From Globisporangium splendens (taxonomy: Eukaryota; Oomycota; Peronosporomycetes; Pythiales; Pythiaceae): a stretch of DNA of 64,000 nt. This document shows, piece after piece, positions 20,937 to 29,896 of this stretch. The stretch spans positions 930,001 through 994,000 of the forward strand of contig VFIW01000005.1 in assembly GCA_006386115.1 (NCBI GenBank). The letters are read 5' to 3'. The position numbers and the translations under genes are program-made. Each line of letters opens with the position of its first letter. Position 1 is the stretch's first letter. The notes beneath the pieces were generated by a model. It saw only the letters and a program-made list of their open reading frames with translations, did no database searches and was not told where the DNA came from.

Positions 20937-21227
20937 ACGAGATCTTCCGCAAACGACCGAGCTGGTCGTGAAGCTTCTACACTTGATTGCGAAGAGCAAA
21001 CAGCTCATCGCTCTGGAGATTCTTCTCGGCGTACAGGAGTTGCAGGACGTCGAAGGATTGGTCCTTCACTGTCTCCAGCGCTTGAAGACGAGAATGGTAC
21101 TCACCGCGAAGTACCTTGAGAGCCGAACCTGCATCTTCCACAGAGCGCAAAAGGCGATCGTGAGCCAACTCACGAGACTTCTCGTTCTTCTGGAGTCGAA
21201 CAAGTTCGTCCTGAACCTGTTGGAACC
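20937..21227 (-). pseudogene. A2 antisense gene, C-terminal coiled-coil part
   Basis: Minus-strand frame matching the last 95 or so residues of the protein at 3411-4478 (VQDELVRLQKNEKSRELAHDR and onward), cut at its upstream side by the C1-C2 array. The N-terminal part is at 37686-38459. Confidence 0.6.
21223..21227 (+). repeat. Left target-site duplication of the C1-C2 array
   Basis: GAACC, repeated exactly at 37681-37685. Joining the flanks at one copy restores family A sequence as in A1 near 4186. Confidence 0.85.
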
Positions 21228-21762
21228 TGTAACCGGACACTTCCGAGTTACGCAGCACGGTACGTGTGTGAGGAAGCGTATTCAACGCTTCTCTCAAGGA
21301 CTCTGTTCCGAGAGCGGTTGCCTGCTTCCTGCAGCGCAACAATCGGTTACCTATAGATCTCTATAGAGTAACCGTCGACAACCAAAGACTTTAGTTAACG
21401 GTAAAAATGGAACTGTTTATTTGTTGGAGGTTGCCCTCTGTAGGACAACCTGGATTATCTTTATGTAGCTATGAACAATAACAATCTCAAGTATAATTAC
21501 TCCCCATGGGGCAATGAGTGGCTATGAAAGACTAACGCTAGTTGTCTTATGTGATTGGATGAGATGCATGTTCAATTATGTCCAATCGGAGGCGCCGTCA
21601 CTCAGATTGGCTGTCGGCTCCACCGTGAAGGTTCGAGCAAGTACGACGAACCTCATGGTTCGGTCTTAAACTTGTTGCGCGTACTCTACGTACCGCAAGG
21701 TTCGTTTTGGTTGTGTGGCACAACACAAGTGCGTAACCATGTTACAGTGTAACCCCGTTACA
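21228..21762 (-). repeat. LTR of family C (3' LTR of C1, variant)
   Basis: 535 bp; on the minus strand TGTAACGGGG...CCGGTTACA. It differs from the LTR at 29178-29712 at about a dozen sites, more than the other family C LTRs differ from each other. Confidence 0.92.
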
Positions 21763-21933
21763 CCACCCCCCACTTAAAGTGCGAAACACTCGAAGGGTCG
21801 GTGTGAGAAACGTGTGGTGGTCACGCTACGACTCACGAAGTCGTGGTCAGAATTTATCGTGAGAGGCACAGCGAACACGCGTGCAAAGCTCTCCGAGAAT
21901 CGTCGTAAAATCACAAGTGTGGACGCACACGTG

Positions 21934-23468
21934 ATGGCGACAAACAAATCGGTGCGCGAGAAGATCGCCCGATGCGCGAGCGGCCATGCAGAAGGACTCG
22001 TTCAAAGATTGCAAAAGCTCGACGCTGAAAAGCGCGAGACGGCGAGCGCAAAACAACGCGCTGCCGCTGCGACCACGACTGCCACAGTAGACGTGAGCAT
22101 GAGCGACGTCGAGTCGACTCAACCGAAGGCTGCTCCTGACTGTGTCAGTGAGCTACAATTTGGCGACCTCCCTGCCATCATGCCGATGAGCAGGACAAGC
22201 GACGCCGAAGAAGACACGGCAGTCGACTACCAAGAGTACTCCCCGAAGAAGGGGAGGAAGGGGAAGACATCACAGTGAAGCTCGGCTCCATCGGCGAGTG
22301 GGTCGAGTACGAGGAGTTGCATTACGGGAGCGGTAGCCCCGAACTGCACGAGTTGGAACGGAATCCCTCGGCAGACGTCTCGATTTATCGGACGGATGAA
22401 GAAAAAGACGTCGCAAAGACTGTCAAAGAAAGAGGGAAGGAGGAGGTCATCATTACCAATAATGAGACCGGACTGGAACCACCGCGAAAAGGTTCCGTCC
22501 ATTATTCGCTTCCCATTATGCCGTCGCCAAGTGAATGGCCGACAGCAAAAACCCCGGCAAATTTACTTGCACAGGCGCGGGTTCCACTCGAGAGGTATGA
22601 CTCCGAGTTCGCACGATGGCGCGAAGCCGATCTGCGAGGACGTGATTGGGCACTGCGCGTGCACCCGATCCCGGTTATCCTTTACGAAGGTGAGACCGAG
22701 GATCAATATGAAACCGCGTTCTTGGCATCAAGAACCGGTGTGAAACGCTTTGGCACTGCGCGTATATTGGCCACCGATCCTGGGGCACAACGTAGCCAGC
22801 GCATGCAATTCGCTGTGCAGCGCGTACAAATGTACCGCGAAGCGATCAAGACTGTTGACCGTGCTCGTTCGAGTCACGTCGTTAACAAGCGGCAGATGGA
22901 CGAGTCCCACTCGCCACCAACGCACGCTCAAAAGCGGCGACCAAATCGGGAACGTCCTCGAGGAGGAGCTCAGCAGGCTCCCACGAGCTCTGCGACACAT
23001 CGTACCCACGCCACTTCACAAGGTAGTGGGTGTTCCCCTTACGCCGCTGCACACGCAGCAGGCGCTCAACATGGTAGTGGCGCTGTCCCTGCTTGTCAAT
23101 CAGCGGGACAGGTGGCGCCCTACTTCGCTTCAGCATCGGTGGTTGCACCAGATGCGGTGGTTCAGATGGTTCACGCGAACGCATCGTCTTTGGGGGCGCT
23201 ACAGCAAGCCGTCTGTACCCTTCGCCAGCAATATCTGGACGAAACCTCGCTGTTGAAGCAGAGGGTGACAGCGCTTGAGACGGAGCTGAAGGAAGCTCGT
23301 CAGATGCTGGAGGAGTACCATGTCCGCGGGAAGCACTTCCACGCGAGGTACGCTCCGCGAGTGAAGACGCTTTGGGAGAGGCACAACGCGCTCGTGTCTC
23401 GATCGGCGGCGTCTGAGCCCCCTGATGAGACCGACGTGCTCCCGCACTGGGATAAAAATCCACAGTAG
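21934..23468 (+). pseudogene. Antisense protein of C1, diverged and frameshifted
   Basis: ATG 21934 (MATNKSVREKIARC) corresponds to the start of the intact protein at 52577-54121. The frame ends at 22278, and the continuing frame (KLGSIGEWVEYEELH, ERNPSADVSIYR, HPIPVILYEGETE) is open to 23468, so a one-base indel lies in the G/A-rich stretch near 22240-22265. Up to about 22960 the DNA is strongly diverged from C2 and C3, yet the protein is kept with many silent differences. From there on it is nearly identical and forms the coiled coil (SLGALQQAVCTLRQQYLDE to QMLEEYHVRGK). Bases 22882-23468 lie opposite pol. Confidence 0.55.
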
Positions 23469-26400
23469 CGTCATGGTAGCGTTTCAGCAAACCCACGTAG
23501 AACACGGGGTGCGTTGCCATTCTCGTTGGGAGATCGAGCTTGTAATTCAAGTCTCCAATCCTCTCCACAACAGTGTATGGCCCGATGAATCGTGGCAACA
23601 ACTTACTCCCGCTGGGGAGCGTTGTGACTGCATCGTTTGGTAGGTTTTTAATGCTCAATAGCACTTTATCACCCACACAAAACGTTTGTTTGTTCTTTCT
23701 ACCCGATTTATCGGCGTAGAGCTTTTGCTTGTCTTGCGCAGCAGCTAGTTGGTCGCGTACGCGACGCAACAATGCTGCGCGCTCATCGACAAATTGCCGC
23801 GCTGCCGCGACGGCTTTGTCTTGCTTTGTCGTTGCTCTCGCAGTGCGTGCTGCAGAGAGATCTATTTCTGCGCCGGTGTGTGACACTGCGCGTCCTTCCA
23901 TTCGTGGCTGACGCTCGCACGAGCAGTCGCCTGATTCCGTCTGAGACTGGCTATTTTTAGCACGAGTACCGTAACTTGGTACCGTGGAAGAGCCATCTAT
24001 AGGGACACGAGTACCGTAACTCAGTACCGTGCCCGACATGTCAATACTCTGCGTGCTATCCGGTATGACCGTGACAGATTCGGAACGCGATCGCACAGGC
24101 GGCGCATCGCGCGCGTCCACGTGAGCGGTCGACGCCACGTCCGGTGACGGAGATCGCGCGCTCGCATCGAGCGCAGCGAGTTGCCCTCCTACCGCAGAAC
24201 GTTCGACGCCCTCGAACAGAGTGGCGGGTACGCGCGGGTGCCGCAGCGAGTTAAAATAGAACGGAGTCACGGCCGTAGAGGCGTGCTCGCTGCTATTTAT
24301 AGCAAACTCGGCGTACGGCAGCCAGCGGCTCCAGTCGCGGGGATGATCGACAGCGATGCTGCGAAGAATATCCTCGACGACACGGTTCACGCGCTCGGTT
24401 TGCCCGTCTGTCTCGGGGTGATCGGCAGTGGACATCGCCAGATCTGTGCCGAGCAGGCGAAAGAGTTCGCGCCAAAAGGCAGCGGTAAAACGCGGGTCCC
24501 GGTCTGATACAATAGACTCGGGCAAGCCGTGATAGCGGAACACGTGCTCTAAAAATAGGCACGCCGTCTCTTGCGCAGTGACATGCTTGCGCACGGGTGC
24601 AACGTGCACCATTTTGCTCAGTCGATCGACGAACACGACGACGCCTGTGTTGCGCGCCTTGTCTTCCGGGAAACCGAAGACGAAATCCATGCTGACCGAC
24701 TTCCAGTAGTCTTGCGGAATCGGCAGCGGATGCAGCGGCGCTTTGTTCTTGCCCGCAGGCTTCACGCGCTGGCACTGTTCGCATGAGCGTACATAATTGG
24801 CCACCCATTTGTATTGGTGTGGCCACCAAAACACATTAGACACTTGCAAGAAGGTCTTTTCACGCCCGAGATGCCCACTCGCTGGTGCATCGTGAAACTC
24901 ATGCAGGATCGAAAGTTTCAGATCCTGGTCATGCGGTACATACACACGCGGGTAATCAAAGTTGGACAGTCGATGCCACAACAACCCGTCGTGGTAGCTA
25001 AACCGAGCAAGCTTTGACTCGAGTTTGGCAGGCAATGACTCTTTGGACGAGCCGTCAAAGTGAGCAAGCAACAAGCGACATTCATCGTCCTTTGCATAAA
25101 GCAACTGAATATTGTCCTTGAGCTTCGCTTGCACTCGACTGATGCTCAGATGCATGAGATCAGGAGTGCGCTCCAAACACAGGGCGTCAGAGCTGCTGTC
25201 AGCGCTCGACTCGTAATCTGGACGGCGCGAGAGCGCGTCCGCCAGAACATTTTCCTTTCCCGGCTTGTATTCGACCCGAAAGTTGAACTCGGAGAAGAAT
25301 GCAAGCCATCGCGCCATTCGCTGCGATAAATGGGGGGAATTAATCGCGGTCCGCAAGGACGCGTGATCCGTGTACACAACGAACGGTGTTGCACCCAAAA
25401 GGTGGACCCTGAACTTCAAGAGGGCGTACTTGATCGCAAGCAGCTCCTTGTCGTGCACAGGATAATTCTTTTCAGCTGCTTTAAGCAGTCTGCTTTGGTA
25501 TGATACGACGCGCTCATGGCCGTCATCATCCTTCTGCATCAGCGCACAGCCGATTGCAAAATCGCTGGCATCGCACACGACACTGAAAGCTTTCGTGTGG
25601 TCCGGCAACGCCAGGACAGGAGCGCGAACAAGCGACTCCTTCACGTCAATGAATGCATTCATGACATCATTCGTCCAGTCCCACTCGACATCCTTTTTCA
25701 AGAGATGCGTGAGCGGACGGACTCTTGCCGCATAGTTGTGGCTGTACTTGTGCAAGTAATTTGCCAAGCCAAGCCACTTGCGCAAGTCCTTGACATTCTT
25801 TGGGATCGGCCAGTCGGCGATCGCCTTGATCTTCTCTGGGTCTGCGCGGACGCCAGCTTTGCCAACATAGCAGCCCAGGATCGGTATCTCTGAGGCGCCA
25901 AAGATGCATTTCTTCAGGTTGCAATACAGACTGTTGTCTCGTAAGCACTGCAACACTGAGCGCAAATGTCTCTTGTGCACGTCAACGGCACTGAGATCTC
26001 CTTCGGTACGACTGTGCACGAAGATGTCATCGAAATAGCTCGGTGCATACGCACGATGAGGACGCAGAAGATGCGTTACCAGACGATTGAACGTCGCTGG
26101 TGCATTCTTCAAACCTTGCGGCATAACGAGCCACTCCCACAGCATCCCGCTGGGTGTGCTTACTGCCGTCAAGGGAACGTCACTCTCTCGCATGAGGATC
26201 TGATAGAACCCATCCATCAGATCCAGTGCGGAGAAAACTGTTGAGCCGCCCATGGAGTCGATCAAGACATCCTTCCTTGGGATCGGCGTTTGTGCCGGAA
26301 TGGTGGCGGCGTTCAGCTTGTTGAAAGCGTGGACAATGCGCCAGCCACCAGTCGCTTTCCGCACACAAAACGTGGGTGAGCTATGTGGAGACTTGCTTTC

Positions 26401-27960
26401 TCTCACATGACCGGCGAGGGCTCGTTTCGCGAAGAACTCGTCGATAGCCTCAACCTGCTCGCGGGGCAGCGGCCATTGTCTGGTCACGCAATATTTGCTC
26501 CCGGGCTCGAGGTCAATCTCGTGCCGTACGCCACGATCAACGGGCAGGGCACTTGGCACTTTGTCGGGAAACACATCTTTGAACTCCCACAACAAGTCAA
26601 AGTATGGACTGCCTTTCACGGCGTCCCAATCCTGAGCAGCAAACCGTTTCTGTTTGTCTGGCTCCAAAACACTCTCATCCGCAGTGGACGAGGTGCACAG
26701 TTCGCTACGCGTGAACGCAGTCGGAACGACGATCTCGCGGATCTGATCACGCTCTAGATCCGTAAGAAAGAGCTCATAGCTCATTTCTTCGAGGGATACA
26801 ATCGCCTCAACGGTACTCGGCAGCTCATGGAGCGCCGCAAATTCAGCGAAGAACACTTCGTCTGATGCGTTTGCTTCCGGACTGCGCTTCGCGCGTCTGA
26901 GCGCCACGTCAACGTGAGCGCGATCTATCGACGGATCCGAGATCCTGTCGAAGGCGCGCAGCGAAGTTGCAGCTGCATTGAGAGATGGGGCAATCATATG
27001 CGAGGCGGCCGTTTCCTCAGCAACAGATGCCAATGCACTGTCTCTCTCGCGAGCTGACAACTTGCGTCGCCCTCGTCGGTTGATGCGAACGCGCGACCTC
27101 GCGGTTCTGAGCTCCAGTACTGCACCGTCAGGGTGGTACGAGCTGGTTGACGCGTGTACACCTGTACTGTCGCTGTCACTTGCGGGGGCTGGCTCGGGTG
27201 CTCTGGAGCCGCACACTTGCGCACCAGTGTCCACGTCTGGACTTTCTGGCGCTTCCGCACAAACTGGGCTACCTGCCGCAGTTGATCTCTTTGCTGGGCT
27301 CCCTGCCTCAGCGCATCTTCTAGCTGGGCTCCCTGCCACAGCGTGAGTGTTTTGAGCGGGGCTCGCTGCCACCGCGTGTCTTCCTGCTGGGCTCCCTGCC
27401 ACAGCGTGTTCAAAGCTCGCATCCATTGCGTGGAAATTTTCCCGCAACCGTCGCTCTTCATCAGAGGAAGGGGTGGAGCTTCCGATTGTGCGTGCTCGCC
27501 AATCGATCCAAGGCTGATGTTTCGCCAGCCAAGGCATCCCTAGGATGAGGTCGTACCTCGACCCCATCGCTAGTACCACGAACGTTTCTTTGCAGACAAA
27601 GTCGCAAAAACTGAAAGAGAGTTCGACTTGAACCCCTTCAGTGTGTACTGTCGACCCATCGGCCAGACGTACGATCATCTTCTCGCGCTTGCCACTGTGG
27701 ACAAGTCGCTCATACGCTTGCAGACTCTGTTCCAGAGCTGACTTAGAGACGAAGTTCTGTGACGCACCGCAGTCAACAAGAACCGTCATTTTCTTCTCAT
27801 AGCTCTTCACATCGGCGCTATATACCAACATCTCACTCGGAGCCTTGTTGCCAAGAGCTCCTGGGACTAAGCTTCCCATCTGCACGACTCTAGTAGTCGG
27901 CGACGCCGAAGCTATAGAGTCTGTCTCAGTAGAGCGTCCCGCTTCTACTGAGACATTCCG
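22882..27960 (-). CDS. pol: Pol polyprotein of C1, intact
   Basis: About 1692 residues after the slip site. Approximate order: protease at 60-170 with active site VDCGASQNFV (Cys after Asp instead of the usual Thr/Ser), a linker with GSPA repeats, reverse transcriptase with YFDD near 641, RNase H starting near 795 (VVCDASDFAIGCALMQ), integrase with HHCC part and DDE residues near 1093, 1153 and 1190, YVGLLKRY, a Ser/Pro-rich linker, and a chromodomain near 1640 (THYLVKWRGYD...SWEP). It should be cleaved into enzymes for reverse transcription and integration; the chromodomain is expected to steer integration to chromatin marks. No stops or shifts seen. Its last 25 or so residues differ from C2/C3 because of the recombinant 3' part. 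Confidence 0.9.
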   Translation of the reverse strand, partial: RNVSVEAGRSTETDSIASASPTTRVVQMGSLVPGALGNKAPSEMLVYSADVKSYEKKMTVLVDCGASQNFVSKSALEQSLQAYERLVHSGKREKMIVRLADGSTVHTEGVQVELSFSFCDFVCKETFVVLAMGSRYDLILGMPWLAKHQPWIDWRARTIGSSTPSSDEERRLRENFHAMDASFEHAVAGSPAGRHAVAASPAQNTHAVAGSPARRCAEAGSPAKRSTAAGSPVCAEAPESPDVDTGAQVCGSRAPEPAPASDSDSTGVHASTSSYHPDGAVLELRTARSRVRINRRGRRKLSARERDSALASVAEETAASHMIAPSLNAAATSLRAFDRISDPSIDRAHVDVALRRAKRSPEANASDEVFFAEFAALHELPSTVEAIVSLEEMSYELFLTDLERDQIREIVVPTAFTRSELCTSSTADESVLEPDKQKRFAAQDWDAVKGSPYFDLLWEFKDVFPDKVPSALPVDRGVRHEIDLEPGSKYCVTRQWPLPREQVEAIDEFFAKRALAGHVRESKSPHSSPTFCVRKATGGWRIVHAFNKLNAATIPAQTPIPRKDVLIDSMGGSTVFSALDLMDGFYQILMRESDVPLTAVSTPSGMLWEWLVMPQGLKNAPATFNRLVTHLLRPHRAYAPSYFDDIFVHSRTEGDLSAVDVHKRHLRSVLQCLRDNSLYCNLKKCIFGASEIPILGCYVGKAGVRADPEKIKAIADWPIPKNVKDLRKWLGLANYLHKYSHNYAARVRPLTHLLKKDVEWDWTNDVMNAFIDVKESLVRAPVLALPDHTKAFSVVCDASDFAIGCALMQKDDDGHERVVSYQSRLLKAAEKNYPVHDKELLAIKYALLKFRVHLLGATPFVVYTDHASLRTAINSPHLSQRMARWLAFFSEFNFRVEYKPGKENVLADALSRRPDYESSADSSSDALCLERTPDLMHLSISRVQAKLKDNIQLLYAKDDECRLLLAHFDGSSKESLPAKLESKLARFSYHDGLLWHRLSNFDYPRVYVPHDQDLKLSILHEFHDAPASGHLGREKTFLQVSNVFWWPHQYKWVANYVRSCEQCQRVKPAGKNKAPLHPLPIPQDYWKSVSMDFVFGFPEDKARNTGVVVFVDRLSKMVHVAPVRKHVTAQETACLFLEHVFRYHGLPESIVSDRDPRFTAAFWRELFRLLGTDLAMSTADHPETDGQTERVNRVVEDILRSIAVDHPRDWSRWLPYAEFAINSSEHASTAVTPFYFNSLRHPRVPATLFEGVERSAVGGQLAALDASARSPSPDVASTAHVDARDAPPVRSRSESVTVIPDSTQSIDMSGTVLSYGTRVPIDGSSTVPSYGTRAKNSQSQTESGDCSCERQPRMEGRAVSHTGAEIDLSAARTARATTKQDKAVAAARQFVDERAALLRRVRDQLAAAQDKQKLYADKSGRKNKQTFCVGDKVLLSIKNLPNDAVTTLPSGSKLLPRFIGPYTVVERIGDLNYKLDLPTRMATHPVFYVGLLKRYHDATVDFYPSAGARRSHQGAQTPPIETRARCASPKASSLAERTSRGSASRGHGTPPASDELPSAPSQALSPSASTARFRPDIAGEGYRRLAVAPPKTMRSREPSEPPHLVQPPMLKRSRAPPVPLIDKQGQRHYHVERLLRVQRRKGNTHYLVKWRGYDVSQSSWEPAELLLEDVPDLVAAFERALVASGTRPSAAC
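22950..22980. other. Recombination breakpoint inside C1
   Basis: To the right, C1 matches C2 (30940 onward) and C3 almost base for base, starting at about GCTCAGCAGGCTCCCACG. To the left, C1 is clearly diverged from both through the antisense gene and 3' LTR. This fits template switching between two family C subtypes. Confidence 0.65.
27255..27425 (-). repeat. GSPA repeats in the protease-RT linker (C1)
   Basis: Imperfect repeats of 11-13 codons containing AGSPA or AASPA. C1 has about six units, C3 (48700-48790) about three. The number differs between otherwise near-identical copies, as expected of slippage in a minisatellite; frame is kept in C1 and C3. Confidence 0.6.
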
Positions 27961-27966
27961 TTTCCC
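27922..27966 (-). promoter_or_regulatory. -1 frameshift signal of C1
   Basis: Minus strand GGGAAAC (27960-27966) in phase AAG-GGA-AAC, then a hairpin (27922-27955) with 12-bp arms TGTCTCAGTAGA/TCTACTGAGACA and inner GCG/CGC pairs. The gag TAG (27945-27947) is in the 5' arm. Pol is in the -1 frame and open far beyond. Confidence 0.78.
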
Positions 27967-29105
27967 TTTCTTGCCACAGCGGATCTGCCACCTCGATGAG
28001 CGTGGTTGCCGCGCGGCGTTTGGTAGTCTCTCGCCTGATTTCCAGTGCGAGGAGCAGACTGCCTTGGAGCGGGACACTTCGACTGATAGTGTCCTCGCTT
28101 GCCACAGTTAAAGCAGGTCACTTCGGCGCTGCTGAGATCCATTGGTGTCGGACCATGGAAGCGCCGCTCATTCGTGACTGCTCGGTGGCTGTGATGCGCA
28201 CCGTTGTGGCGGCCAGCGTTCCAATCAGGTCGGCTGACTCTGAACGATTGCTGCTCAACGAGCGCAATGCGGATCGCATCTTCCATCGTGGCCGGCAAGC
28301 GTCGGTACAACTCCTGACGCGCTGGTCCACTGTTGAGGCCGTTGAGAAACGCAGGCACTTTCACAGACTCAGGCAAAGGGCTGGTCGTGATCGCCGCGCA
28401 CAGGCTTCTCATCTCCTGGATGTATCGTTCCAGCGAGAGCTTCCCTTGTTTCAAGGAGAAGAAACGACCTTGCAACAGCACTTCGTTGTTCGGAGGCTGA
28501 TACATGGCGGTGATTCTCGCACGGAAAATATCCCACGTGTCGAATGCACACTCATCGGCGAGCAACGTCGAGAATGCCCATTCCGACGCTCGACCGCGCA
28601 GGTTCGAGATGGCGTAAGACACCATCTGCTCGTTGCTGTCGATGAGCTGAGCCTTGGCGCAACGCTCCACGGCGAGCAGCCAGTGGATGAGCTTGTCGCC
28701 ATCCGCACCATCGAATTTCGGAGCGTCGATCTTGACAGCTCTTGGGCGGGGAGTTTGGGACGCGGGTGTCTGAGGCGCAGAAGCCGCACTCGACAAAGAC
28801 GTGGCTGCACCAGCAACCACAGATACCACTCGCTCGAGCGCTTCGCGCGACTCAGCAGCTGAGCGCAGCATCTCTGCGGTCAAGCTTGCGGTGGCTTGCA
28901 TTTGTGCTTGCGCACTTCGCTCTCCTTCGAGGCGCTGAGCGTTCGAGAAGTTCTCGAACTGCTCGAGTCGAAAGATTTGCTGTTCCGGCGACGCCGAGAG
29001 CACGTCTAGAGCGACTTGGTCGCCTAGAGCTTGTGCCATTCGGGTCAGCACACTCCGGTGTTCAGCCGAGAGGTGCGGGAACTGCGCAGGGTCAATTGAC
29101 GCCAT
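27945..29105 (-). CDS. gag: Gag polyprotein of C1
   Basis: 386 residues from MASIDPAQFPHL to ARKGNGMSQ. The Gag core is in the middle (AISNLRGRASEWAFSTLL, RFFSLKQGKLSLERYIQEM), with a CCHC knuckle CFNCGKRGHYQSKC near residue 340 and a basic, Gly/His-rich tail that should bind RNA. The same protein in C2 and C3 is unchanged apart from a Ser/Pro difference near the tail in C3. Confidence 0.9.
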   Translation of the reverse strand: MASIDPAQFPHLSAEHRSVLTRMAQALGDQVALDVLSASPEQQIFRLEQFENFSNAQRLEGERSAQAQMQATASLTAEMLRSAAESREALERVVSVVAGAATSLSSAASAPQTPASQTPRPRAVKIDAPKFDGADGDKLIHWLLAVERCAKAQLIDSNEQMVSYAISNLRGRASEWAFSTLLADECAFDTWDIFRARITAMYQPPNNEVLLQGRFFSLKQGKLSLERYIQEMRSLCAAITTSPLPESVKVPAFLNGLNSGPARQELYRRLPATMEDAIRIALVEQQSFRVSRPDWNAGRHNGAHHSHRAVTNERRFHGPTPMDLSSAEVTCFNCGKRGHYQSKCPAPRQSAPRTGNQARDYQTPRGNHAHRGGRSAVARKGNGMSQ

Positions 29106-29165
29106 TATGAATCCTTGAGGAAGCGATTCAGGCAGTCACCTCTGCCGGGTCGTAGATTGACTACG

Positions 29166-29175
29166 AGTGCTACCA
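29166..29175 (-). promoter_or_regulatory. Primer-binding site of C1
   Basis: Minus strand TGGTAGCACT, two bases inside the 5' LTR; same tRNA match as in families A and B. Confidence 0.7.
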
Positions 29176-29177
29176 GT

Positions 29178-29712
29178 TGTAACCGGACACTTCCGAGTTA
29201 CGCAGCACGGTACGTGTGTGAGGAAGCGTATGCAACGCTTCTCTCAAGGACTCTGTTCCGAGAGCGGTTGCCTGCTTCCTGCAGTGCAACAATCGGTTAC
29301 CTATAGGTCTCTATAGAGTAACCGTCGATAACCAAAGACTTTAGTTAACGGTAAAAATGGAACTGTTTATTTGTTGGAGGTTGCCCTCTGTAGGACAACC
29401 TGGATTATCTTTATGTAACTATGAACAATAGCAATCTCAAGTGTAATTACTCCCCATGGGGCAATGAGTGGCTATGAAAGACTAACGCTAGTTGTCTTAT
29501 GTGATTGGATGAAATGCATGTTCAATTATATCCAATCGGAGGCGCCGTCACTCAGACTGGCTGCCGGCTCCACCGTGAAGGTTCGAGCAAGTACGACGAA
29601 CCTCATGGTTCGGTCTTAAACTTGTTGCGCGTACTCTACGTACCGCAAGGTTCGGTTTGGTTGTGTGGCACAACACAAGTGCGTAACCATGTTACAGTGT
29701 AACCCCGTTACA
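29178..29712 (-). repeat. LTR of family C shared by C1 and C2
   Basis: 535 bp. On its left is a PBS (5' LTR role for C1); on its right is a polypurine tract (29713-29727; 3' LTR role for C2). One LTR therefore serves two elements. Confidence 0.92.
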
Positions 29713-29896
29713 CCACCCCCCACTTAAAGTGCGAAACACTCGAAGGGTCGGTGTGAGAAATGTGTGGATCTCGCGCGTGTGCGCCGAGAAAGGGGAACAT
29801 TCGTGTATTCCTCGGGAAAGAGCACAGCGGCGACGCGTGTGTTAATTTCACCGAGTGTTGGCACATATAGTCACTGTGCTCGCGCACGTGAGTATC

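Larger units (their letters stand above)
17947..21227 (+). pseudogene. pol: A2 pol fragment (RT to linker), frameshifted
   Basis: Contains the RT N-terminal part, YFDD near 18620, RNase H, the whole integrase and YVGRLKPY, then part of the linker up to the C array. One missing base near 18027 and another near 19330 (PHLSKEW for PHLSQRM) shift the frame, and TGA at 21117-21119 stands where A1 has CGA. The last part lies opposite the coil of the antisense gene. The chromodomain is on the other side of the C array at 37898-38116. Confidence 0.85.
21228..29712 (-). mobile_element. Ty3/Gypsy chromodomain element C1
   Basis: 8485 bp on the minus strand: 5' LTR 29178-29712, gag, frameshift signal, pol, antisense gene region, 3' LTR 21228-21762. 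It shares its 5' LTR with C2. Gag and pol are uninterrupted, making it the only copy in the window that could still code for a complete set. Its 3' part (21228 to about 22965) is a diverged variant of the family; the rest is almost the same as C2 and C3. Confidence 0.93.

Noticed and set aside
27996..28862. 288-codon plus-strand frame antisense to C1 gag
   Set aside because: In C2 and C3 the same frame is split near its middle by a silent change in gag, so it is not maintained. It is a shadow of gag codon bias.
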